Assembly: GCA_034429275.1 (NCBI GenBank)
Contig: DAOUFU010000042.1
Span: forward strand, 1 to 40,107
From: DAOUFU01 sp034429275
GTDB taxonomy: Bacteria > Chloroflexota > Anaerolineae > Aggregatilineales > Aggregatilineaceae
Direction: 5' to 3'
Length of the DNA: 40,107 nt
Numbering within the stretch: the stretch's first letter is position 1; each line of letters begins with the position of its first letter. Below the pieces are notes generated by a model that saw only the letters and a list, made by a program, of their open reading frames with translations, was not told the DNA's origin and searched no databases. A program made the translations under genes and the position numbers. Below are positions 14,700-26,027 of the stretch, piece after piece.

Positions 14700-15983
14700 A
14701 TGTCACCTCAAGAAACCCTGCTCAATGGGCGTTATCGCCTGGATGCTCAACAAGGCTCAGGCGGTATGGCCGTGATCTACAAGGCGACGGATCTTGCGCT
14801 AGGGCGAACCGTGGCAGTCAAGGTTCTCCGCCCCAGCCTGACCAACGATGCGGATTTTCTGCGCCGTTTCAGGCAAGAAGCTCGCAACGTCGCAAACCTC
14901 TCCCATCCCAATATCGTCACCGTACACGATGTGGGGCAAGATGGGAATACGCACTATATCGTCATGGAGTATATCGACGGCGACGATCTCAAAAAACTGA
15001 TCCGACAGGAAGCACCATTTCCACTCGATCGAGCGCTTTCCCTGGCGATCAAGATTTGCGCGGGTGTGGGGTATGCTCACCGCGCCGGGTTAGTCCACGC
15101 CGACGTCAAACCACAGAATGTGCTGATCATTCCCGGTAACAATACCTTCAATGTCAAAGTGACTGATTTCGGCATCGCACAGGCAGCCTCAGCTACCCAA
15201 CCGCGTGAGCGCCAGCGCGTCGTGTGGGGCAGCCCACATTATTTCGCTCCAGAACAGGCTCAAGGCGATCCGCCCACGCCGGCTTCTGACGTGTATTCCA
15301 TCGGCGTCGTCTTATTTGAGATGATTACTGGACGCCTACCTTTTGTTGGCACCGATCAACAAGAACTGGCGCTCGCTCATATTCATGAGACTCCGCCCAA
15401 TGCTTCGGAGATCAACCCTAACATCCCGGAAAGCATGGATCGCATCCTTCAAAAAGTGCTCTCCAAAGAACCGACTGCGCGGTATCGCACCGCCGAGCAA
15501 TTTGGCCGCATTCTGATTACTTACCGCCGCCAAGGTCAGGTAACCACCGATCAACTGCCCCACGTTTCCGACGCCGACTCGTCGCACGATACCGAAGAGA
15601 CCCTTCCTCCCCCAACCGATCAGGCCCCCGTCTATGGCCCTGCTTCGGTGACAGGACAGGGTTCGTATGCGACATCGTCGCAGCCAACAATTCCACCGAG
15701 CATTCAAGCTCCCGTCCCGCGCGTGGAATCCGCATCGCCTTATGCCATGTATCCGTCGTCTTACCCCAGCCCGGCAACTCAGCCTGTAATCCACCCGGTG
15801 TACGCCAATTCGGAATTCAGGCCGGCTGTCCGTGCGCCAGACGCGATGATCCACTCTCGCTACCGGGCAACCGAGCCGCCCCAACAGCTGGATGTAGTCA
15901 CCCTGGTGTTGGCCTTTCTTGCTTTCATCGCAGTTGTGCTGTTGATCCCTTTGTGGATTGCAGTCTATCAAGCGTGGCTGTAA
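14700..15983 (+). CDS. Serine/threonine protein kinase with C-terminal membrane anchor
   Basis: The protein has 427 residues from the ATG at 14700 (GAGG upstream); a longer frame begins at 14601 but runs through repeats. The Hanks-type kinase domain (11-280) has the glycine loop GSGGMAVIYKA (19-29), Lys41 in AVKVL, catalytic loop HADVKPQN (133-140, Asp135), DFG (156-158), SPHYFAPEQ (178-186) and DVYSIGVVLFEM. The HRD arginine is Ala, so it is a non-RD kinase. A Pro/Ser-rich linker (290-395) leads to a transmembrane helix (about 398-423) with almost nothing beyond it, so there is no extracellular sensor. It is followed by ftsH 206 bp later, which has its own promoter. Confidence 0.92.
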   Translation: MSPQETLLNGRYRLDAQQGSGGMAVIYKATDLALGRTVAVKVLRPSLTNDADFLRRFRQEARNVANLSHPNIVTVHDVGQDGNTHYIVMEYIDGDDLKKLIRQEAPFPLDRALSLAIKICAGVGYAHRAGLVHADVKPQNVLIIPGNNTFNVKVTDFGIAQAASATQPRERQRVVWGSPHYFAPEQAQGDPPTPASDVYSIGVVLFEMITGRLPFVGTDQQELALAHIHETPPNASEINPNIPESMDRILQKVLSKEPTARYRTAEQFGRILITYRRQGQVTTDQLPHVSDADSSHDTEETLPPPTDQAPVYGPASVTGQGSYATSSQPTIPPSIQAPVPRVESASPYAMYPSSYPSPATQPVIHPVYANSEFRPAVRAPDAMIHSRYRATEPPQQLDVVTLVLAFLAFIAVVLLIPLWIAVYQAWL

Positions 15984-16077
15984 GCGATAAGGCCAGTGCT
16001 ATCAGGGCTACCCGGTTTCTTATATAACATTTATCCAGGCCAGCCGTGTCGTCCTGGTCTTTGCCCCTGGCATCTTG

Positions 16078-16083
16078 TATAAT
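16078..16083 (+). promoter_or_regulatory. Putative -10 of ftsH
   Basis: TATAAT about 107 bp before the ftsH start. The -35 (TGGTCT at 17-bp spacing, 16055-16060) is weak, so an activator or alternative factor may be needed. Confidence 0.35.
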
Positions 16084-16189
16084 TTGCGTAGCATTGTTAA
16101 AAGAATCGGTTCGCGCAGCTGCTCAGAGCAGCCAGTTTCGCGAAATATCCACGCTGTACCGATAAGGCTTGAGGGCTGGAGGCTAACCA

Positions 16190-18130
<1,941 letters not shown>

Positions 18131-18142
18131 GGTTCATCTTGC

Positions 18143-18188
18143 CCCCAAAACAAGTCCCGCCGTCTATATCGCGGGACTTGTTTTGGGG
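18143..18188. terminator. Bidirectional terminator between ftsH and the HAD gene
   Basis: CCCCAAAACAAGTCCCGC (18143-18160) is an exact 18-bp complement of 18171-18188, with a ten-base loop. It lies between convergent genes ending at 18130 and 18204 and would serve both. Confidence 0.85.
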
Positions 18189-18203
18189 ACATCGATTCAC
18201 TGC

Positions 18204-18896
18204 CTACCCAGGAATGATCGGCCAGCCGCGATCGACTGCGACCTGACGCATCGTCTCATCCGGATAGGTGGCAACTGCAAAGCGTGCGCCCATCAGGAAC
18301 GGTACATCGGAGGCGCTGTCTGCATATGCGACGCAGGCATCCAACGAGATCTGCCCCTCGACTGACTCAAGATAGCGTCGGGCAAAATCCACTTTTCGTG
18401 CCCCTGCGCAGGTGTCACCCACGATTCGCCCGGTGCAGCGTCCGCTGAGAAAGCCCACCTGCGATCCTAGTCCGTCGTCGGCCCCCACGACACGTGCCAT
18501 CGCTTTGACAATTCCCTCGAACATAGTCGAGACCAGCAGCACTTTGTGTCCATTCCTATGGTGCGCCTTGAGGATGGCCACAATGTCATCTCGGAGGGTA
18601 GGCACCAACGTCTCTTGCACCATGCGCTCGCAGAGTACCCGGTATTCTTCTTCCGACCACCCCGTGATTAACCAGGCCATCATGCGAATCCATCGATCGC
18701 GGAACGCGGCCTGATCGGCCAGGCGCAGTTTGGTAAGCATATAGTGCGGATACACGGTCAGATATAGCCAGACTTTGCGCCACGCCTTGACCCGGGGAGA
18801 TGCCAGCAAAATGGCCCAGACTTCGCCACCAGTCGTCAGCGTACCATCAATATCGAACAGTGCCGCTCGAACATTCGAATTGTTCACGTAATCCAA
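18204..18896 (-). CDS. HAD-superfamily phosphatase (HAD-IB, SerB-like)
   Basis: 230 residues. HAD motif I is FDIDGTLT (14-21, nucleophile Asp15, acid Asp17), motif II VSTMFE with its Ser, then a Lys region (GARKVDFARRYL), and motif III/IV DACVAYADSASDVPFL. A helical cap lies between motifs I and II, as in subclass IB enzymes such as phosphoserine phosphatase and lysophospholipid phosphatases. The substrate cannot be assigned. It begins 17 bases after the acyl-CoA ligase stop on the same strand, so a lipid-related role is possible but unproven. Confidence 0.87.
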   Translation of the reverse strand: MDYVNNSNVRAALFDIDGTLTTGGEVWAILLASPRVKAWRKVWLYLTVYPHYMLTKLRLADQAAFRDRWIRMMAWLITGWSEEEYRVLCERMVQETLVPTLRDDIVAILKAHHRNGHKVLLVSTMFEGIVKAMARVVGADDGLGSQVGFLSGRCTGRIVGDTCAGARKVDFARRYLESVEGQISLDACVAYADSASDVPFLMGARFAVATYPDETMRQVAVDRGWPIIPG

Positions 18897-18913
18897 GTTA
18901 TCCTCCCCAGCAG

Positions 18914-20662
18914 CTAGGACCGCTGTTCGTGGGTTTCGATATCCATACGCGCCAGCTCGCGGCGAAGAATTTTCCCTACGGCTGTGCGCGGTAGTTCGGT
19001 TACAAACTCGATGCGAGTCGGCACCTCATACCGTGCCAATCGCTCGCTGGCAAACGCAATGAGCGCTTCTTGAGTCAACGACTGTCCGGGGTGTACCACT
19101 ACCCAGGCCTTCAAAGCCTCCTGCCCCACCTTGTCAGGATCCGGGTGCGGCACTGCTACCACTCCTACTTCCTTGACGGCGGGATGTTCCATCAAAGCAT
19201 CTTCGACAATACGCGGATACACATTGAAGCCGCCGATTAATGCCATATCTTTCTTTCGATCGACAATGTAGAAAAAGCCATCTTCATCCATACGCGCAAT
19301 ATCACCGGTGTACAACCACAATTTGCCATCGGGACCTTCGCGCAGCGCATTCGCTGTCTCGGTCGGCATCCCGTGGTAGCCCTTCATCAACTGCGGGCCA
19401 TGCATCAGCAACTCACCCACCTCCCCAACAGGTACATCCGTCACCCCATCATCCAGATCCACGATGCGCATTTCCATGTCGGGGAATGGCAAACCGATCG
19501 ATCCGGCGCGGTTTTCGCCTCTCATAGGGTTCATGTGGCTGGCAGTGGGAGCTTCGCTCATGCCGAACCCTTCAAGCACCACCCCACCTGAAATCTCTTC
19601 AAAACGGCGCTTGGTCATGGGGGGCAACGGAGCCGATCCACTGATGCAGCCATAGATGGACGAGAGGTCATATTTCCCCTCTGCCACACCCGGGTACGCG
19701 TTAATTGCATTAAAGAGAGCCGGTACTCCCATGAAGACCGTGGGATGATAGGTATGGATGACATCGACTACATCACCGATATCGCGTGCGTTGGGCACCA
19801 TCATCATGACGCCGTGCAGTGACACCGCAAAACTCATCACGGCCACCATGCCGAACACATGGAACAAGGGAATGGCTGCAAGAAATGACTCTGAACGCCC
19901 ACGATACAGCCAGGTGCGGCATTGGACGGTATTGGCGACCAATGCCTGATGGGTGGACATCGCCGCTTTGGGTGTTCCGGTCGTGCCGCCGGTATATTGG
20001 AAGATCGCCAGATCGTCTTTTCCGACGGGTACCTCGGCTCTACGGCCTGCATAGCGCGCCAGGATGTCCGTTAGCCAGTGATCCTCAGGTGCCTTCTGGA
20101 TGCGGTGACCGCCTTTTTTCTCCTTTGCCAGCGAGAACAATACTCGCGCCATCCCTGGTAGATATTCTTTAATATTCGTGACAATCACTGTCTTGATGTT
20201 CGTCTTGTCCTGAATCGACTTCAAGCCATTGTAGAATAACGACATTGTGATCACAGCCACTGCCCCGCTGTCACTCAACTGCTCAGCCATCCGTCGAGGT
20301 GGAAAGGTGGGATTCACAGCCACCACAACACCGCCCGCCTTCAAGATGGCGTAGAACGCGATCACAAACTGCGCCGTGTTAGGGAGAATGACGGCCACGC
20401 GCTCGCCCTTTTGTATTCCCAAATCCACCAGGGCGGCGGCCAATACATCCGTAAGGGTATTAAGCTGCCGATAAGTCAAAGTGCGAGCGACACGTCCCAC
20501 GACAGGCAAGCGCGCCGAGACCAACACCGCCGGAGCATCGCCGTGGTCACGTGCCGCATCAATGAGGAACTGGTGTAATGGGAATTCGGGATAAGGTTTG
20601 AGCGAATGAGGTACAGAGTCATCATAATGAGCCAACCAGGGCTTGTTCGCGTAGGTAACCAT
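18914..20662 (-). CDS. Long-chain acyl-CoA synthetase (AMP-binding)
   Basis: Activates fatty acids to acyl-CoA via an acyl-adenylate. The protein has 582 residues: the ATP-binding P-loop is YTGGTTGTPKAAMSTHQ (near residue 220), then IPLFHVFGM, the A5 motif EGFGMSEAPTASH, the A7 motif WLYTGDIARMDEDGF, the A8 hinge IVDRKKDMALIGGFNVYP, and the conserved lysine near the C-terminus in PRTAVGKILRREL. This is the FadD pattern. A good AAAGGAG lies about 30 bases before the ATG, with a GC-rich hairpin between them, so leader folding may matter; no better start is in frame. It probably forms an operon with the HAD phosphatase. Confidence 0.93.
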   Translation of the reverse strand: MVTYANKPWLAHYDDSVPHSLKPYPEFPLHQFLIDAARDHGDAPAVLVSARLPVVGRVARTLTYRQLNTLTDVLAAALVDLGIQKGERVAVILPNTAQFVIAFYAILKAGGVVVAVNPTFPPRRMAEQLSDSGAVAVITMSLFYNGLKSIQDKTNIKTVIVTNIKEYLPGMARVLFSLAKEKKGGHRIQKAPEDHWLTDILARYAGRRAEVPVGKDDLAIFQYTGGTTGTPKAAMSTHQALVANTVQCRTWLYRGRSESFLAAIPLFHVFGMVAVMSFAVSLHGVMMMVPNARDIGDVVDVIHTYHPTVFMGVPALFNAINAYPGVAEGKYDLSSIYGCISGSAPLPPMTKRRFEEISGGVVLEGFGMSEAPTASHMNPMRGENRAGSIGLPFPDMEMRIVDLDDGVTDVPVGEVGELLMHGPQLMKGYHGMPTETANALREGPDGKLWLYTGDIARMDEDGFFYIVDRKKDMALIGGFNVYPRIVEDALMEHPAVKEVGVVAVPHPDPDKVGQEALKAWVVVHPGQSLTQEALIAFASERLARYEVPTRIEFVTELPRTAVGKILRRELARMDIETHEQRS

Positions 20663-20847
20663 CGTTTTTGTCGCCGCGCGCTGCGGCAGCTCCTTTCTGG
20701 TCGCACTAATCGTTTCGCAGGTCCGGTAGGCAGCTTTGGGTTGTGTAGATATAGTATATGATCAATACGGGGGATTTTAGGACATTCGCGCCCGCTGCAC
20801 CATTCGCCTGTCGCCAGGGGTGCGAGAATTTCGGCCAAAGGACATGA

Positions 20848-21786
20848 GTGATGCCAGCCCAGCAACTTCCTCTGTTTGATAGTGACCATTCCCCAGTTCT
20901 TACCCGGCACAGCCCGCTTAGCGCCGCGATCGCACCGTTTGAGCAGCACCTTTGGAGCGAAGGACGCAGTCCGCACACCATTGACGCGTTTTCATCCGAT
21001 CTTCGGCTGCTGCTTGAGTTCGCAGGCCAAGACGCCACGTTGAAAGATTTCACCACAACCGGGCTGAACCGCTTCATGGAGTGGATCGAGCACGGGCGAG
21101 GTATTCCATGCAGCCGCAAGACGTATGCCCGTCGGGTTACAACGCTCAAAGTCTTCTTCGGTTTCCTCAAGGCGGAAGGCGTTCTAGATCATGACCCTTC
21201 AGAGGCCGTGTTACAGCGTTCGGGAGCCGCGCCGCTCCAGCCGATACTGTCCGATACAGCAATTGAGCGCCTGCTTGCCCATGCTACCGCTGTGCGTTTG
21301 CAGGAAAAAAAGCCTGACGCGCGCCCTGAGCTGTTGTTTCGCCTGCTGCTTGACACCGGGATCAAAAAAAGCGAGTGTATGGCGCTGTCTCTCGACCATA
21401 TCGAGCGACTCTCTCCTACTGCACCAGTATTGATAATTCGCCATCCCAAGCGGGCAAATGTCTATAAGGAACGCAAAATCGCACTTGACCCCGATTGGCT
21501 GAACGTGCTAGACGACTATCTGGAGCAGTACCGCCCGTCCGGCTCTATCTTCAACTGCACCGCCCGCAACCTGGAATATATTCTGCATGACCTGGCAGAC
21601 GGGGCCGGAATCGACGAAAAAGTATCCTTCGAGACGATGCGCTGGACGTGTGCAGTTCGCGACTACCGCCGGGGAATGGATATGGAACGAATCCGTGAGA
21701 AGATGGGCCTCAGTCGCGTAAGCTGGCGCGAGACGGGGGACAAAATCAAACGCCTGGCGATGCAACACGGCCAGACTCATCCTTAG
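20848..21786 (+). CDS. Tyrosine-recombinase (XerC/D-like) homologue lacking catalytic residues
   Basis: 312 residues. Residues 25-120 are an N-terminal SAM-like core-binding domain (FEQHLWSEGRSPHTIDAFSSD). Residues 130-305 follow the phage-integrase catalytic fold (LLFRLLLDTGIKKSECMALSLDHI). The usual first Arg is Lys173. HxLRH reads ETMRW, with the His lost and Arg265 kept. The GH motif reads GL (287-288). The nucleophilic Tyr position is Gly297, and no Tyr occurs after residue 273. It can probably bind DNA but not cut it. The start is GTG 20848 or ATG 20851, with AAAGGA upstream. Its stop is one base from the convergent rlmI stop. No att sites or mobile-element partners are seen, so it looks domesticated. 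Confidence 0.85.
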   Translation: MMPAQQLPLFDSDHSPVLTRHSPLSAAIAPFEQHLWSEGRSPHTIDAFSSDLRLLLEFAGQDATLKDFTTTGLNRFMEWIEHGRGIPCSRKTYARRVTTLKVFFGFLKAEGVLDHDPSEAVLQRSGAAPLQPILSDTAIERLLAHATAVRLQEKKPDARPELLFRLLLDTGIKKSECMALSLDHIERLSPTAPVLIIRHPKRANVYKERKIALDPDWLNVLDDYLEQYRPSGSIFNCTARNLEYILHDLADGAGIDEKVSFETMRWTCAVRDYRRGMDMERIREKMGLSRVSWRETGDKIKRLAMQHGQTHP

Positions 21787-21787
21787 C

Positions 21788-23008
21788 TCACCACACACGG
21801 CAAAGCAGACCTTTGAGATATGCGCCTTCAGGGAAGGTTAGTGACACGGGGTGATCGGGCGATTGCCCCAGCCGCCGAATGATCTGTGCTTCGCGCCCCG
21901 AATCAACCAATGCGCCAAATACAATCTTTTGGAACAGGTCTTCTGTGATCGCGCCAGAACATGAAAATGTGGCCAGCACGCCTCCGGGCTTGATCAGCCG
22001 GAATGCCAGCAAATTGATGTCCTTATACCCTCTGGCTGCTTTTTCTACTTGTTGAGCAGACTGAGCGAATTTTGGCGGGTCGAGGATGATCATATCGAAC
22101 CGTTGTCCGGAATCGCGATAGTAGCGCAAAACCTGAAATACGTCTCCAACGACGAAGTCTTCATCGGCAGCTTCAAAACCGTTCAGAGCCACATTGCGCC
22201 GCGCCATCGCTAACGCATCCGCCGAGCTGTCGATGGTGATCACGCGGTGCACCAGGCTGCTCAAGGCATAGACGGCAAAACCGCCCGTATAGCCAAAGGC
22301 ATTCACGACCACTCGCTCGCCAGCACGCTCATCCGAGCGAAACCAATCCCCGATGATGGCACGATTCTCGCGCTGGTCGAGGTAAAACCCGGTTTTGTGC
22401 CCCTGTCGAACATCGACGAGAAACCGTCGACCATTTTCATCGATCTCGATCACATCCGGCGGCATCTGCCCGGATAACACCCCCGTTTCGGGAGGTAATC
22501 CTTCTTTTTCGCGCACGTCAACATCGCTGCGTTCATAGATACCTGCCGGATGAAGCAGGTCTTCAAGGATGTTGACGATCTCCGCTTTGCGTACAGCGAC
22601 CCCGAGTGTCAGGGCCTGCATCACGAGCCAATCGCCATATCGATCGACCACCAGGCCAGGAAGTCCATCGCTCTCGGCATTCACCAGGCGATAGGCATTC
22701 ACCACACCCTGTTCACGCAGGCGGTTTTCGACATGCCGGGCCGAGATAGAGCGTTCCAGCCGCCGACTCCAAAACGCGCGGTCGATTGCTTCGTGCTCAT
22801 GCCACGTCAACAAGCGCACACATATGGATGACCGGCTGTTCCAGTATCCTCGCGCCAAAAACTGACCAGAATCGCTGTGCACAGCAACCAGATCGCCATC
22901 AACCGGGCTGCCCTCAACCTGAGCTACTGCCCCCGAAAACACCCACGGGTGTCGCCGGGATGCCGCTTTTTCACGACCGGGCAGAAGGGTAACAACGCCA
23001 TCGCTCAT
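21788..23008 (-). CDS. rlmI: 23S rRNA (cytosine1962-C5)-methyltransferase RlmI-like
   Basis: SAM-dependent rRNA methyltransferase of 406 residues. The N-terminal PUA domain (1-80) includes GREKAASRRHPWVFSGAV. A middle segment has YRLVNAESDGLPGLVVDRYG and QGHKTGFYLDQRENR. The Rossmann domain starts at VVVNAFGYTGGFAVYAL and contains ILDPPKFAQS and the Cys in FSCSGAI. All are RlmI/YccW features. The ATG overlaps the ligA stop (ATGA at 23005), indicating translational coupling. Confidence 0.92.
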   Translation of the reverse strand: MSDGVVTLLPGREKAASRRHPWVFSGAVAQVEGSPVDGDLVAVHSDSGQFLARGYWNSRSSICVRLLTWHEHEAIDRAFWSRRLERSISARHVENRLREQGVVNAYRLVNAESDGLPGLVVDRYGDWLVMQALTLGVAVRKAEIVNILEDLLHPAGIYERSDVDVREKEGLPPETGVLSGQMPPDVIEIDENGRRFLVDVRQGHKTGFYLDQRENRAIIGDWFRSDERAGERVVVNAFGYTGGFAVYALSSLVHRVITIDSSADALAMARRNVALNGFEAADEDFVVGDVFQVLRYYRDSGQRFDMIILDPPKFAQSAQQVEKAARGYKDINLLAFRLIKPGGVLATFSCSGAITEDLFQKIVFGALVDSGREAQIIRRLGQSPDHPVSLTFPEGAYLKGLLCRVW

Positions 23009-25038
23009 TGTCTCGCCCCGATCAGATCCAGCAGCCCGGCCTCATCAAGCACAGGCACACCGAGTTCCTGCGCCTTAGCCAGTTTACTTCCCGGATCTGC
23101 CCCAGCCACCACATAGGATGTCTTTTTGCTCACACTACCGGTGACTTTACCGCCATGCTGCTCAATCAGCGCGGTCGCAGCGTTTCGCTGCAGCGTGGGC
23201 AGGGTGCCGGTGAGCACAAAGGTCATTCCTGCGAGGGTATTGTATACTACCGGGCGACTGGTCGGTTCTTCGCGCAAACGCACGCCTGCAACACGGAACT
23301 TTTCAATCAGGCGGCGATTGCGCTCCTCTGCAAACCAACTCACAATCGCCGACGCGGTGTGAGGCCCCAGCCCTTCAATCGTCTGCAAGTCCTCGACACC
23401 AGCCGCCATCAAGTCGTCAAGAGCGTGAAAATGTTGAACCAGGACCTCGGCGACTGTGCTCCCTACCCCACGAATTCCAAGCGCGCCCACCAGGCGCGCC
23501 AGAGGGCGGTTCTTCGCCGCCTCAATGCTAGCCAGCAGGTTCCGAACTTTTTTCTCCGCGAAGCCGTCAAGCTGCAAAAGCTGCTCACCGGTGAGCGTGA
23601 ACAAATCGGCCTCATCTGCGATCAGACCAGCATCAAGCAGTTGGCGCACACCGCGTTCTCCCAACCCCTCGATGTCCATTGCATCTCGCGAGACGAAATA
23701 TTCGATATTCCGCGCGACTCGCTCAGGGCATGATGGATTAGTACAGGCATAGGCCACCTCGCCCTCATCGCGCCCGACAGGCGAACCACACGAAGGACAT
23801 ACAGAAGGGGGCACAATTGGGCGCTCGCTGCCCGTCCGCGCGGCGGCGATCGGTCCTACCACATACGGAATCACCTCACCCGACCGCTTGACGATCACGG
23901 TATCTCCGATTCGGATGTCTTTTTGCTCAATTAGGTCATAATTGTGCAAGCTGGCCTGGCGCACCGTCACGCCGCTCACAAATACCGGGTCAAGCACCGC
24001 GGTCGGCGTCAGCACGCCCGTACGCCCGACATTGGCAACCACATCCAGCAGTCGAGTTGTTGCCTCTTCGGCAGGAAACTTGAGAGCGATCGCGCCGCGC
24101 GGGTCTTTACCTACAATGCCCAGATCGCGCGCTATCGCGTGGTTGTTGACTTTGATCACCACACCATCTACCTCATAAGGCAGCGTGCCCCGCCGGGCAG
24201 CGAATTCCTCGGCATAGGCTATCACTGCATTGAGATCATCAAACCGGCGCGCTTCCTCACCCGGCGTCAAAAATCCGAGTGCGTGCAGATATTGCACAGT
24301 CTCCCACTGAGTCGCCGGCACGGCCCCTTCTGCATCCAGAATCGCGTAACAAAACGCCGTCAAGGGCCGATCAGCGGTCACGCGCGGGTCTTTCTGCTTG
24401 AGTGCTCCAGAAGCGGTGTTACGCGCATTGACAAACAGCGGCAGTCCTTCGGCTTTCATGCGAGCGTTCAGTGCCGCGAAATCGCGCTTGAGGAACAATA
24501 CCTCGCCGCGGACCACCAGCCGCTCAGGCGCTGCCGGGCCATCTGAAGATGCCGGAATGCGCAGGGGAATCGTGCGTACGGTGCGCACATTGGGAGTGAC
24601 ATCGTCACCGACCTCGCCATTTCCCCGTGTCGCCCCCTGAACCAGTACGCCGTTCAGATAGGTCAGCACGATTGTCAAGCCATCGAATTTAGGCTCGACC
24701 ACGTAATCGAGCTTCACATTTTCCGGCAATAACCGTCCAATACGCTCGCGCCAGGCCCTGACGTCGGCAGCGCTGAAGGCATTTCCCAGGCTCAATACCG
24801 GACTGGGATGAGTCACCTTGGGCATATCAGACTGCAAATCACTGCCGACACGCTGTGTGGGCGAATCAGGTGTGATCAGGTCCGGATGCGCTTCTTCAAT
24901 CGCGCGCAGTTCCATCAGCAGTGCGTCGTACTCTCCATCCGTGATGATCGGTGCGCCAAGTACGTGATAACGATAGTTGTGTTCGTGCAGCAGACGACGA
25001 AGTTCTGCCGCGCGTTGAGCCAGAGAGTTTTCGATCAC
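23005..25038 (-). CDS. ligA: NAD-dependent DNA ligase LigA
   Basis: Seals nicks in replication and repair using NAD+. The protein has 677 residues, full length for the family. The Ia domain is followed by the adenylation motif EPKFDG (115-120) with nucleophile Lys117. ATRGNGEVGDDVT (136-148) and DGVVIKVN (291-298) are nucleotidyltransferase motifs. The zinc finger uses Cys414, 417, 432 and 437. Helix-hairpin-helix repeats (about 455-590) and a BRCT domain (about 600-677) complete it. It lies 21 bp after the SH3-like gene and overlaps rlmI, so a three-gene minus-strand operon is likely. Confidence 0.97.
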   Translation of the reverse strand: MIENSLAQRAAELRRLLHEHNYRYHVLGAPIITDGEYDALLMELRAIEEAHPDLITPDSPTQRVGSDLQSDMPKVTHPSPVLSLGNAFSAADVRAWRERIGRLLPENVKLDYVVEPKFDGLTIVLTYLNGVLVQGATRGNGEVGDDVTPNVRTVRTIPLRIPASSDGPAAPERLVVRGEVLFLKRDFAALNARMKAEGLPLFVNARNTASGALKQKDPRVTADRPLTAFCYAILDAEGAVPATQWETVQYLHALGFLTPGEEARRFDDLNAVIAYAEEFAARRGTLPYEVDGVVIKVNNHAIARDLGIVGKDPRGAIALKFPAEEATTRLLDVVANVGRTGVLTPTAVLDPVFVSGVTVRQASLHNYDLIEQKDIRIGDTVIVKRSGEVIPYVVGPIAAARTGSERPIVPPSVCPSCGSPVGRDEGEVAYACTNPSCPERVARNIEYFVSRDAMDIEGLGERGVRQLLDAGLIADEADLFTLTGEQLLQLDGFAEKKVRNLLASIEAAKNRPLARLVGALGIRGVGSTVAEVLVQHFHALDDLMAAGVEDLQTIEGLGPHTASAIVSWFAEERNRRLIEKFRVAGVRLREEPTSRPVVYNTLAGMTFVLTGTLPTLQRNAATALIEQHGGKVTGSVSKKTSYVVAGADPGSKLAKAQELGVPVLDEAGLLDLIGARQ

Positions 25039-25059
25039 TGTATCACACCTGCCTGTGGA

Positions 25060-25932
25060 TTATTGTGGGACTACTGCCAGATAGTTACGCACCGCCCATC
25101 CATAACGGTTCGGATTGTCCGGGTCTTCAAGCCGCCACCACTCAAGCTCATCGGCGATTTGCGGACCATCAACCACCACAAACTGCTCGTTTTCTGCCGC
25201 CAGAAAACGCGGCGATCCTGCGAAACCCGCTGCTGCGCGAATGTTGAGACCACTCCCCTCTACGCCAACCACGCGCACCACCACGCCGATCATCACTGTA
25301 CCAGGCGGCAAAGATGGGCTGGGAACCGCTGTAGGTAGCGGAAGCGTTGGCGAGGGCTGAACAACAGGGATAGCAGTGGGCCAAAGCGGCTGTGGACCGG
25401 CGTTCAACGCCCCTGCACCAGCAAAATCCTGGCTGAGGGTTGGAAAGGCTGTAATCATCTGAATGCGCGCCGGTTGATCTCCTGGGACAGCAGGCGCGGC
25501 CACCTGCCCCACAAGGACCACAATACCCAGAGCAGTTATCCCAACCACCATCACCAGCAGCACCAACGACCACCAGGGAAAATACAGGCCATCGACGCTG
25601 CGTGGCCGAGGTTGACGACGTGGCGAGCGCGGTGTGGGCGCATACGCTGCCGAAACAGGCGGATATACCTCAGGCGGATTAGCGATATGGGGCGACTCTG
25701 ACACGGGCCTGGAATGTCCTCCCTGCCGTTGACGCAGTGCAGAGGGCGGAGGCTCGGTTCGCATCGATGGTCGAAATGGCGACAAAGCGGGGGAAGACCC
25801 CACCGGAGGCGGAGCTATCTTCGGACGAGTGAAATCGCGCTGTTCCGTTTCGCCGCCGGATGCTTCCACTCTGCGCGTCGGCTGCTCATCTTCAGGGGGC
25901 GTTGATGGGGTGAGAGCATTATTCTCGCTCAT
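25060..25932 (-). CDS. Single-pass membrane protein with C-terminal SH3-like domain
   Basis: 290 residues from the ATG at 25932, chosen for the GGGAGATC leader; the frame is open to 26034. A Pro/Arg-rich cytoplasmic tail (1-118) precedes one transmembrane helix (about 121-143, WWSLVLLVMVVGITALGIVVL). A Pro-rich spacer follows, then a bacterial SH3-like domain (about 215-285, VRVVGVEGSGLNIRAAAG to RYGWAVRNYL). Such domains often bind cell-wall or envelope ligands. There is no enzymatic domain. It is the first gene before ligA. Confidence 0.82.
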   Translation of the reverse strand: MSENNALTPSTPPEDEQPTRRVEASGGETEQRDFTRPKIAPPPVGSSPALSPFRPSMRTEPPPSALRQRQGGHSRPVSESPHIANPPEVYPPVSAAYAPTPRSPRRQPRPRSVDGLYFPWWSLVLLVMVVGITALGIVVLVGQVAAPAVPGDQPARIQMITAFPTLSQDFAGAGALNAGPQPLWPTAIPVVQPSPTLPLPTAVPSPSLPPGTVMIGVVVRVVGVEGSGLNIRAAAGFAGSPRFLAAENEQFVVVDGPQIADELEWWRLEDPDNPNRYGWAVRNYLAVVPQ

Positions 25933-26027
25933 CACAAAGATCTCCCTGGCCGCAAACCCAGCCCGGCACGCGACCGGACCGGCCTCTTCACATGCGCCAA
26001 GTATACCACATCCCCAGGCATCACTTT

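Noticed and set aside
15336..15971. 211-codon minus-strand ORF
   Set aside because: Antisense to the kinase gene; Arg/Gly/Cys-rich shadow translation.
20848..21786. Active integrase of a genomic island
   Set aside because: Catalytic residues are missing, no tRNA or direct repeats flank the gene, and neighbours are housekeeping genes.
23008..23733. 241-codon plus-strand ORF
   Set aside because: Antisense to ligA, whose frame is complete and conserved.
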